Origin: DATMQA01 sp035566895
GTDB lineage: Bacteria; Verrucomicrobiota; Verrucomicrobiia; Limisphaerales; UBA8199
Length of the DNA: 21,240 nt
Reading direction: 5' to 3'
Assembly (NCBI GenBank): GCA_035566895.1
Contig: DATMQA010000043.1
Coordinates: forward strand, 1 to 21,240
The notes beneath the pieces are model-generated. The model was given only the letters and a program-made list of their open reading frames with translations, searched no databases and was not told where the DNA came from. Numbering within the stretch: the first letter of the stretch is position 1; each line of letters starts with the position of its first letter. The translations under genes were made by a program, and so were the position numbers. Below are positions 15,201 through 21,240 of the stretch, in pieces.

Positions 15201-16480
15201 GGAACGGCGCCTCCATTGTCAGCGATCCCGTTAGGGGCAATGTGCTCAGGCTGCTCACTTCGGGAAACCAATATGTCAGCTTGCCCAACGGCGTTGGCGC
15301 CGCCCAGACCGTCTCCGGCTGGGTCAATTGGGCCGGCGGCAACCCCTGGCAGCGCATTTTTGATTTCGGCCAGAACAACAACCAATTTTTCTTTCTAACC
15401 GCCTCGGATGCGTCGAGTCGGATTCAATGCGCGCTCACCCCCAATCTGTCCGTTTACAATCAAATCATCGAATCGCCCGCGCCGATGCCCGTCAATCAGT
15501 GGACCCACCTGGCCGTCGTGATGGATGGCCGCCAGGGAATCCTCTACCTCAACGGCAGCGCGGTGGCGGTCAATAATAGCGTCAACTTGCTCCCCTCGGA
15601 CCTCGCCGCGAGCAACTGCAACTTCGGCAAGAGCCAGTTCCCGGCCGACCCATACTTTAACGGCCGCCTCAGCGCCATGCGCTTGAATTCCTCCGCCGTC
15701 CCCCTCTCACAGCTCATCGCGCCCCTCCCGCTCATTACTCAACCGGCCAATGGCTCCCTCTTTGCCGGCGGACAAAGCGTGAACTTCGCGGGCGCGGCGA
15801 CCGACTTCTCTGGCGCGCCCCTCGGCCCTGCCGCCTTCACCTGGTCGGGCGAATTCCATTCCAACGGCTTGACCTTCGCCGCCTTCGGCCCGCTGTCAGG
15901 CCAGACCACCGGAACCTACCTCGTGCCAACTAATGCCACTACCGTCACCAATGTCTTCTATCGGCTTTACCTCACGGTGACCGACACCAATGCCAACCAC
16001 CAGACCGTTTCCCAGGATGTTCAACCGCAGACCAGCCTGTTGGCCTTTGACACCGTGCCGCCCGGCCTGCAACTCGCCCTCGACGGCCAACCGCTGACCT
16101 CGACGTCTCTCGTCGCCGTCGTCGGAATGGCGCGGTTGGTCGGCGCACCCTCGCCGCAGACCCACAACGGAACCAACTACCAATTCGTCGTTTGGTCTGA
16201 CGGCGGCTCGGCCACACACGAAATCGCTGTTCCGCCCACGAACGCTACCTTCACTGCCAGCTACTTACGGCCTTCCCTGGGCCTTGGTTTCTCCGCTGGA
16301 AACGTCCAGCTCACCTGGCCCCAATGGGCGGCGGCGATGAAGCTTTACTCCACAACCGACCTGACGCCGCCCGCGACCTGGTCTTTAGTCACCAACACCC
16401 CCGCCATTTCCGGCGACCTGTTCATCCTGGCGCTGCCGGCCACCAACGCGCTCCAATTTTACCGCATGTCCCTCCCGTGA
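12266..16480 (+). CDS. Secreted GH43 arabinanase-like enzyme with three LamG/Ig cassettes
   Basis: The 1,404-residue protein is read from a TTG at 12266, because the first in-frame ATG (12365) would cut away the signal sequence (FAGLLVAWLILVMLVDTVV, ending PPAGA). Residues ~52-345 form a GH43 five-blade propeller of the endo-1,5-alpha-L-arabinanase type: base D59 in HDPST, pKa-tuning D179 in NTIDPSFTW, acid E230 in SSIEASYLW, the NWGSCCSGVNSTYNIRVGRS signature and calcium-site H300 in GPGH. Three LamG + Ig-like cassettes follow from ~353 to 1250 with a ~900-bp period; each LamG ends near a SADPYF or PADPYF motif. The last ~65 residues (LTWPQWAAAMKLYSTTDL to LQFYRMSLP) match the C-terminal module of its neighbours. 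It likely cuts arabinan side chains of pectin outside the cell. No Shine-Dalgarno is visible. Confidence 0.88.
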   Translation: MNKILQDTLRARRPCHLLPCPFAGLLVAWLILVMLVDTVVTPPAGAETLPLRGYLSAHDPSTITQCKNRYYLFNTGQGILSKSSADKVFWTPGPPVFSNAPAWTTNAVPGFTGLFWAPDLLYFNNQYHLYYAVSTFGSQVSGIGLVTNPTLDPSDPSYHWTDQGPVITSTNGSPYNTIDPSFTWDNSGNLWMAFGSYWSGIYLVQLDPVTGLRISPNSTTYQLAYDSSIEASYLWRRGGYYYLFVNWGSCCSGVNSTYNIRVGRSTSVTGPYLDRNGVNMVNNGGTLFLQGTGKFTGPGHVGILSEGGVQSFSYHYYDANSWAPQYGAYGSPDFSFVPLSWTADDWPVFTNDWSAVYNFQADARDDNGQYYGLLQNGAAVVPDATYGHALNLNGTNQYVWLPPGVGYAQTFVAVVKWRGGAAWQRIFDFGFDTTKTVMMTAASDANVLRCDINPGGNLQSVQWTNPLPTNVWTHVALTLNGSQGVLYVNGAPVATNAGMNLLPLNVGPQTNHLGRSKFSADPYFNGQYASFRVYGRALSPAEIVAPLPAIAQPANGSSYWPGTSVSFSGSATDYASRPLGASHLTWQVSYAQDGQTNTVFGPVSGITNGNFNIPTNATGGGIYLITLTATDSSSHQSSVSSILVAANPPAGWSSYYPLKSDANDANGHYNGILNGGASFVTDPARGSVLNLSGTNQFVSFPAGLSGMQTFMAWVKWKGGAAWQRIYDFGDDTTHYTVLTPLASGGRLRFNISINSTPGEQIVDAPSPFPSNVWTHVAVVMNGTSVVLYTNGAPVATNLFANLVPQNLNATNLYFGKSQFPADPYFSGRLSSVRIFSRPLASNEIVAPQISIAQPAQGSTYRPGDAITFAGAASDFYDTAIAATGLTWTVNFVNAALTNTVFGPQSGITNGSFGIPPSGAAATNGFYQVSLSAVDSLGHAATNSVTLYPLAASASLQWASYYPFTSGAQDASNLYNSTLRNGASIVSDPVRGNVLRLLTSGNQYVSLPNGVGAAQTVSGWVNWAGGNPWQRIFDFGQNNNQFFFLTASDASSRIQCALTPNLSVYNQIIESPAPMPVNQWTHLAVVMDGRQGILYLNGSAVAVNNSVNLLPSDLAASNCNFGKSQFPADPYFNGRLSAMRLNSSAVPLSQLIAPLPLITQPANGSLFAGGQSVNFAGAATDFSGAPLGPAAFTWSGEFHSNGLTFAAFGPLSGQTTGTYLVPTNATTVTNVFYRLYLTVTDTNANHQTVSQDVQPQTSLLAFDTVPPGLQLALDGQPLTSTSLVAVVGMARLVGAPSPQTHNGTNYQFVVWSDGGSATHEIAVPPTNATFTASYLRPSLGLGFSAGNVQLTWPQWAAAMKLYSTTDLTPPATWSLVTNTPAISGDLFILALPATNALQFYRMSLP

Positions 16481-16824
16481 CCAGGGCGGAGGCTGACTTA
16501 TGATTCTGTCCTGCCATGATTCTGTGTGCAGCCCACAAGGCTGCCAGGGTAGCCAGTGAGAGTCTGGTCATGAATGAGATGAGAGTTCATGTAGTGATAA
16601 CCGACGTCCCGAAGAGCAATCGCCCGGGCCGGGAGGCCGTTCATGACGGAGAGCCTGGATTACCGAAGCCGGAAGGGTTTGGCCGATCTCGCGCAAGCCG
16701 ATCCGCTTGCGGAAGAACAGCCGAGCCGGTGGAAATAATGAGTGTGACTTTTCCGGGCTGACGGGTATTGTCGGGAGCCATAGCGGGTCCGGGGATAACG
16801 CGGGGTAATCGAATAAGAGAGCAA
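16481..16824. other. 344-bp intergenic region before the carboxypeptidase-regulatory-like gene
   Basis: A direct repeat ATGATTCTGT occurs at 16501-16510 and 16516-16525, just past the GH43 stop. A hairpin CGCAAGC-cgatcc-GCTTGCG spans 16692-16711 without a T-run. No convincing promoter or small gene was found; short open frames here look accidental. Confidence 0.4.
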
Positions 16825-19800
16825 ATGATGAAAACTGCCCATTCAATTCGTAAAGCCGGCCGGCTCGCGGTGACCGCCCTGGCGTTGTGGCTCGGACAAA
16901 CCGTGGCGTCAGCGGTCACCTTTACTAGCACACCCGCTGCGGTCAGCAACCAGTATGCCGGGGTGATCACGCTTCAAATCGCCGGCCTGACTAACGGGGA
17001 AACGGTCGTAGTCCAGAAGTTCCTCGACGCCAATGGCAACGGCGCGGTTGATGCCGGGGATTTCCTGGTGCAGCAGTTCCAACTGACCGACGGCCAGGGG
17101 CCTAGCGTGATCGGCGGGGTGACGAACCTCAACATCCCTTACGATGCGAATGCGGCGACGGGAGCGATCACGGCGCAGCTAAATCTGGAGATCAGCGGCG
17201 TGGAGCAAGAATTCGTCGGACAATTCGCGTATGTGCTCTCCAGCCCGACCGGGCGATTCGCGTCGGTGACCAACCTGTTCAACGTCACTAACTCGGCCTA
17301 CACGCAGTCGTTCACCGGCACGGTCCTTACAGCTGGCACCAACGTTGTCCCCAATGCGCTGGTTATGCTTGGCAGCCCGGGGAACAATCTCCGCCTTCAA
17401 GCGGGCGCGGTGGCGAACGGTTCGGGCAGCTTCACGCTCAAGGCCGCGCCTGGAACCTACAAACTGATCGTTTCCAAGTTCAATTTCGTCTATGATGTCG
17501 GCAGGGCGCCGGTAGTTACCTTGGGCAGCGGCGCGACCGTGAACACAAACCTGACGCTGCTCCCGGCCGATCAAACCATCTCCGGCAGATTCGTCGATGC
17601 GACCAATGCCAGCCTGGGATTGCCGGGCATTTTGCTGGCTGCGTTCGCCACCAACGGCATCGACGGGTTCTCCATCACCGACCCGAACGGCAATTTCATC
17701 GTGCCAATTAGCTCGTCCTCCGCGCAGTGGGGGATCGGCGAGGACCAACAGCCGCTGAGTATTCACGGGTATGTGGGCCTGAACAACCAGACCAATGTGA
17801 TCACGGGCGGTGGCAGCGTGTCGGGTGTCACCCTGGCGTTTCCTCAGGCTACAGCGCTCCTCTACGGTACGGTTTTGGATAATCTCAACAACCCGTTGCC
17901 CAGGGTCTCGCTTTCGGGCGATGACGGCAATAACGGCAACGGCGCCTATCAGGGGAGCGGCAGAACGGATCAAAATGGGAATTATGTTGTGGGAGCCCTC
18001 GCCGGGACCTGGAGTGTGAGCATCAGCGGGGGCGAGAACAGCGCTTTGTATGGCAACTATATCTTTTCGCAAGGACCTCCTTGGACTTTCAACAACGGCG
18101 GCAATGGGACCAACCTCAGCGCGGGAATGGCAGTGCCGGCAAATTTCACTGGGATACTGGCGACGAACCAGATCACCGGTTACCTGACCAACAACACCGG
18201 CAGCCCGTTCTCGAACGTCCAGATCAACGCCAATGCGAGCATCAATGGCGTCAGCTTCAACGCTCAAGCCAACACCGACGGCAGCGGGCACTACGCGCTC
18301 AACGTGGCCAATGGGAGCTGGAATGTCAGCGTTAATTGCTTCGGCGGCAATAACAGCCTGCCCTCGATTTACCAATGTCCAAACAACCAAACCGTCAATA
18401 TTACCAACAACAATGGCGTGGCGAACTTTGTGGTCCAGTCGTTTTCATCGTTTCTGTCGGGCCGCGTGCTCGATAGCGGCGGACAAGCCGTGGCCTCGAT
18501 GAATGTGTTTGCGACGACCAACGGAGGCGGCAACAGCTTTCAGGCGACAACCGATTCCAACGGAAACTTCCTCATGGGCATCGCGGGTGGAAGCTACATG
18601 TTGCAACTGAACACCGACCCTTCGAGCGGTGCCCCGGCGCTCGGCCTGGTCAGTCCGTTTGTGCCTATAACGGTCACCGGCGGGGTCAGCCTGAGCAACC
18701 TCGTCCTGGTGGCCCAGCGAGTTACCGGTTCCATTCTGGCATCGCTCACAAACGCCAGCAACCATGCCGGTATCGCGGGCATCAACCTCTTTGCCAGCGC
18801 CACCCTGAACGGCACGAATTACACTCAGAGCGCCCAGCCAACCGACGCCTCAGGCAAGACGACACTCCAAGTCTTTAACGGATTCTGGGACGTCAGCGCC
18901 GATTGCAATGGGTTGAGTTTGCTCGGCTACAATTGCGCCAACGATCAGTTCGTCACTATCTCCAACAACACCGGTGCGGCGAACCTCGTGGTCCAGTCCG
19001 GCGGGGGCGGCGTGCCGGATGTCACCAGCTACACATTTTCCAAGAAGGAAGGCTTCGTGCAAACCGGCCCGGGCACGGTCGTGCAAGACACGAACCTCTC
19101 CTTTGGCATCTCTTTCAGTGTCCTTCAATCCTCCAACGGGACAGTCCTCAGCGCGAGTGTCACGCCGCCGGGCGGGGCACCGGAGGCCTTCCCCAGCGGG
19201 GCCAGCTCGCAGAACCTCAAGATTCAATCAAATTTCACCAGTCAGGCTTCATTGGATGCTGCCTATCCCTCCGGCAATTACACCTTCATCCTCAATACGG
19301 CGCACAACGGCAGCAATGCCCCCATCCTTAACCTGCCGGTCACCGCTTTCCCGAACGCGCCGCAAATCAACAACTTTTCCGCCGCGCAAACGATTAATGC
19401 GAACAACTCTTTCCTGCTGCAGTGGAACGCTTTCACCAGCGGAGGCGCAGGCGATCTGATTGACTTTTCCATCAGTGATACCAACGGCAACACCGTCCTC
19501 TCCGCCCCGAGTTTTCCTTCGCCGGGCTGGTTGAACGGCACGGCGACGTCCTTCGTCATTCCGCCAGGTACGCTGCAACCCGGACAGGGTTACCAGGGCC
19601 AATTGTCCTTCAACAAAACCGCCAATTTCGACACGAACAGTTATCCGGGGGCCGTGGGCGCGGTTTCCTTCAAAACGCGGTCCAGTTTTGCGCTCCGCAC
19701 CGCGCAAAGCAACCCGGGTCTCCTTTTGACGGGGCCGCGGTGGCTTGGGAACGGTGAATTTCAGTACACCTTCAACACCGCCGCGGGCGTGAACTACACC

Positions 19801-19935
19801 CTCCAGGTTTCCGCCGATCTTAAGAATTGGGTCCCCATCGTCACCCTTGACGGCTCCGGTGGCCCGCTGACTGTCACTGACCCCAACACTGCCGGTAACC
19901 GCCAACGCTTCTACCGCGTGAAGGCTGGGCCGTAG
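16825..19935 (+). CDS. Large secreted protein with carboxypeptidase-regulatory-like (beta-sandwich) repeats
   Basis: I place the start at ATG 16825 (1,036 residues), because it gives a proper signal peptide (MMKTAHSIRKAGRLAVTALA, cleavage near ASA); an upstream in-frame ATG at 16768 would add 19 hydrophilic residues. An EF-hand-like loop, DANGNGAVDAGD, lies at ~68-79. Six carboxypeptidase-regulatory-like repeats then begin near residues 163, 252, 346, 450, 545 and 633, each running from a G-x-[VIF]-x-[DNT] strand through a 'TD.NGN[FY]' turn to a G.[WY].[VL].[VI] strand, for example GRVLDSGGQAVASMNVFATT. The C-terminus (FNTAAGVNYTLQVSADLKNW to RQRFYRVKAGP) is the module shared with the two upstream secreted proteins. 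No enzyme domain is visible; a surface, scaffold or adhesin role is inferred. Confidence 0.85.
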   Translation: MMKTAHSIRKAGRLAVTALALWLGQTVASAVTFTSTPAAVSNQYAGVITLQIAGLTNGETVVVQKFLDANGNGAVDAGDFLVQQFQLTDGQGPSVIGGVTNLNIPYDANAATGAITAQLNLEISGVEQEFVGQFAYVLSSPTGRFASVTNLFNVTNSAYTQSFTGTVLTAGTNVVPNALVMLGSPGNNLRLQAGAVANGSGSFTLKAAPGTYKLIVSKFNFVYDVGRAPVVTLGSGATVNTNLTLLPADQTISGRFVDATNASLGLPGILLAAFATNGIDGFSITDPNGNFIVPISSSSAQWGIGEDQQPLSIHGYVGLNNQTNVITGGGSVSGVTLAFPQATALLYGTVLDNLNNPLPRVSLSGDDGNNGNGAYQGSGRTDQNGNYVVGALAGTWSVSISGGENSALYGNYIFSQGPPWTFNNGGNGTNLSAGMAVPANFTGILATNQITGYLTNNTGSPFSNVQINANASINGVSFNAQANTDGSGHYALNVANGSWNVSVNCFGGNNSLPSIYQCPNNQTVNITNNNGVANFVVQSFSSFLSGRVLDSGGQAVASMNVFATTNGGGNSFQATTDSNGNFLMGIAGGSYMLQLNTDPSSGAPALGLVSPFVPITVTGGVSLSNLVLVAQRVTGSILASLTNASNHAGIAGINLFASATLNGTNYTQSAQPTDASGKTTLQVFNGFWDVSADCNGLSLLGYNCANDQFVTISNNTGAANLVVQSGGGGVPDVTSYTFSKKEGFVQTGPGTVVQDTNLSFGISFSVLQSSNGTVLSASVTPPGGAPEAFPSGASSQNLKIQSNFTSQASLDAAYPSGNYTFILNTAHNGSNAPILNLPVTAFPNAPQINNFSAAQTINANNSFLLQWNAFTSGGAGDLIDFSISDTNGNTVLSAPSFPSPGWLNGTATSFVIPPGTLQPGQGYQGQLSFNKTANFDTNSYPGAVGAVSFKTRSSFALRTAQSNPGLLLTGPRWLGNGEFQYTFNTAAGVNYTLQVSADLKNWVPIVTLDGSGGPLTVTDPNTAGNRQRFYRVKAGP

Positions 19936-20078
19936 GCAGGAAGCGGTCTTCGCCGAACAGGAACAAAGTGCGCTTGGCGAGGATGTAATCGTGGTGATGC
20001 AGTCGGGTGCCGGTGGTCGGCGCCCGAACGGAGCTGATTTAGCAGACAGGATGAGGCAGCTAAAGGGTTTAGGAGAAT

Positions 20079-20153
20079 ATGAAAGCCAAAGCCTGAAAAA
20101 CTGAACCGCTCAAGACCATCAAGAAGTCACCCGCCCAGGTGTTTGAAAATTAG
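20079..20153 (+). other. Possible small ORF with an in-frame TGA
   Basis: AGGAG lies 3 nt before an ATG at 20079. The frame reads MKAKA, a TGA at 20094-20096, then KTEPLKTIKKSPAQVFEN and a TAG at 20151. The Lys-rich text after the stop looks coding, so this may be a small basic-protein gene inactivated by one nonsense change. It may also be chance. Confidence 0.25.
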
Positions 20154-20157
20154 TTGA

Positions 20158-20265
20158 GGGTTGACGGTGGCGGCGGGCCCGCCGCAACCTTCGGCGACAA
20201 ATGTCGTTTACCTGGATGGAGCGACGAACGGCTCGAGATTTTACCGGTTGTCGGTTTCTCCGTAG
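20158..20265 (+). pseudogene. Remnant of a secreted-protein C-terminal module
   Basis: After a TGA at 20155 the frame reads GLTVAAGPPQPSATNVVYLD then GATNGSRFYRLSVSP and stops at TAG 20263. The ending NGSRFYRLSVSP closely resembles the termini of the large secreted proteins in this window (RQRFYRVKAGP, LQFYRMSLP). No start codon or upstream domain remains, so it looks like the tail of a deleted gene. Confidence 0.5.
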
Positions 20266-20330
20266 GAGGAGAAAAAATGCGCAGCGGGAGGTTCTTTTAG
20301 GTCCGCCACTTTGAAAGCGGGAGACTAGCG

Positions 20331-21236
20331 TCAAAGCGTCGAAGGGGAGTGGCTGACGATTGCGGCGAGGCGTTTTTGGGCGGTTGCCTGGTCGGTGCCG
20401 GCCTGGTGGATCTCCGCCATGAAGGCTTTGTACTGCCCGAGCGTGGCGCTGGCGTCGAAACGGAGCACGTCGGCGCTCTGGTCATAGTGCCAGAGCCCCC
20501 AATTGGTATCGAACAGGTCGAGCACACCGAGCATGGCGTGGCCCATGCGGTCGTCGGCGTCGCGGATTTCCGCGAGCAATCGAGCCTGCGGACCAAAGGC
20601 TTTGCGGAAACCGTTTACGGCCGCTTCTTTTTGGTCGGGCGAAAGCTGAAAAGCCTCCAACTCCTGGCGATAGTTGGTCTCGCCTTGCAGCACGTAGTTC
20701 TTGAGCGCGGTGTTGGCTTGCATGAATTTTGTGACAATGGCCTTGCGCTCAGGGATTTGGCCGCGCTGGACCAGGGTTCGGGTCGCCACGACTTTGGCGG
20801 ACACGAGTTCGCGTGATGCTTGCTCGTAAGCCGCTGCGTAGGGTTGCAGCCGCTTGAGATAGGCGGCGCTGCCCTTCAACATTGCGGCGGTGTCACCGGA
20901 TGTTTTTTCGGCGGCGCGGTCGAGCGACTGCTGGAAGGGCTGCAAATCAACCGGCCGTTTGTCGGAGCCGTTCAGGGAGGCGACGGCCCGCGCGCGAAGG
21001 TCGGTGGTGGCGGCATGGAACTCCTGGAGCCCGGCATTGTTTTGCAGCGCCAGGGTGCGGGCGCGGACGAAATTGGGCACGGCGATGGCCGCGAGCAAGC
21101 CCAGCGCGAGCAGGCCGCCTGCGGCGCGGAGGCAGACCGAGGCGCGCTGGCCGGTTTTGGCCAGCACGATGGCCAGCAGCCCTGAAACTCCGCCGATGAG
21201 AAAAAAGCCGACCGACAGCAGCGCAAAAATCATCAC
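20331..21236 (-). CDS. Two-TM membrane protein with a long helical soluble domain, function unknown
   Basis: At least 301 residues, read from GTG 21236 or ATG 21233; the frame stays open to the window edge, so the true start may be outside. Two hydrophobic segments, ~3-27 (FALLSVGFFLIGGVSGLLAI) and ~38-58 (GGLLALGLLAAIAVPNF), are followed by VRARTLALQNN and a ~240-residue, Ala/Gln-rich helical domain with no recognised motif. The second segment, AIAVPNFVRAR, resembles the N-terminal helix of type IV pilins and pseudopilins, but the FTLIE cleavage signature is missing. I do not recognise the family. It converges on the secreted-protein gene to the left. Confidence 0.65.
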   Translation of the reverse strand: MMIFALLSVGFFLIGGVSGLLAIVLAKTGQRASVCLRAAGGLLALGLLAAIAVPNFVRARTLALQNNAGLQEFHAATTDLRARAVASLNGSDKRPVDLQPFQQSLDRAAEKTSGDTAAMLKGSAAYLKRLQPYAAAYEQASRELVSAKVVATRTLVQRGQIPERKAIVTKFMQANTALKNYVLQGETNYRQELEAFQLSPDQKEAAVNGFRKAFGPQARLLAEIRDADDRMGHAMLGVLDLFDTNWGLWHYDQSADVLRFDASATLGQYKAFMAEIHQAGTDQATAQKRLAAIVSHSPSTL

Positions 21237-21240
21237 GAGC

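Larger units (their letters stand above)
19936..20330. other. 395-bp gap between convergent genes
   Basis: This gap contains a short ribosome-site-preceded frame at 20079 and a gene-tail remnant at 20158-20265, both listed separately. No clear bidirectional terminator was found, although GCGGCGGGCCCGCCGC at 20170-20185 is a perfect 16-bp palindrome. Confidence 0.45.

Noticed and set aside
14015..15385. 456-codon antisense open frame inside the GH43-LamG gene
   Set aside because: It is a mirror of the high-GC sense gene, has no recognisable domain, and the sense strand has clear GH43 and LamG motifs.
17179..18390. 403-codon antisense open frame inside the carboxypeptidase-regulatory-like gene
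   Set aside because: Low-complexity, motif-free translation opposite a well-supported gene; antisense frames stay open easily at this base composition.
20170..20185. GCGGCGGGCCCGCCGC as a terminator
   Set aside because: A perfect palindrome but with no loop and no T-run, in a locally very GC-rich stretch; listed only as part of the gap.
1..21240. CRISPR array, rRNA or tRNA genes, integrase or intact insertion sequence
   Set aside because: No regularly spaced short repeats, no RNA gene signatures and no transposase or recombinase motifs were seen on either strand.

Overview
The window looks like a chromosomal segment of a moderately high-GC Verrucomicrobiota bacterium, most likely of the Pedosphaera/Limisphaerales type. 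This is inferred from a prepilin-like protein with the FTLIELLVVIAIIAILAAM and LPALSKAKEK signature, from very large secreted LamG and carboxypeptidase-regulatory-like proteins sharing a C-terminal module that ends in F[YF]R[LMV], and from a secreted FG-GAP/VCBS protein. Most starts have little or no Shine-Dalgarno, and at least one apparent start is TTG. No 16S rRNA, tRNA, intact mobile element or CRISPR array was found, so the taxonomy is an inference.

Left part (1-2.2 kb): the 3' end of ilvD (branched-chain amino acid synthesis) runs rightward and faces a leftward pair, rpmI (ribosomal protein bL35) followed 6 bp later by nuoB (complex I subunit B). The usual partners of both genes are absent. 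Next comes a decayed serine beta-lactamase-family gene that keeps only a central and a C-terminal piece.

Middle-left (2.2-5.0 kb): two leftward genes, a secreted seven-repeat FG-GAP/VCBS protein and a cytoplasmic-looking ankyrin-repeat protein. Two diverged copies of a ~79-bp palindromic element lie around the VCBS gene. Each has long terminal inverted repeats and an inner hairpin.

Right part (5.5-19.9 kb): five rightward genes. They encode a membrane-anchored SGNH-like protein interrupted and followed by TPRs; a signal-peptide protein with three LamG domains; a type II pseudopilin-like protein; a GH43 arabinanase-like enzyme fused to three LamG/Ig cassettes; and a ~1,036-residue protein with six carboxypeptidase-regulatory-like repeats. 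The large secreted proteins end in a common C-terminal module, and a stray remnant of that module lies at 20158-20265. I infer a locus for surface or secreted polysaccharide (arabinan/pectin) handling, but no transporter or regulator is present to prove it.

Right edge: a leftward gene for a two-TM membrane protein of unknown function, whose 5' end may lie outside the window.
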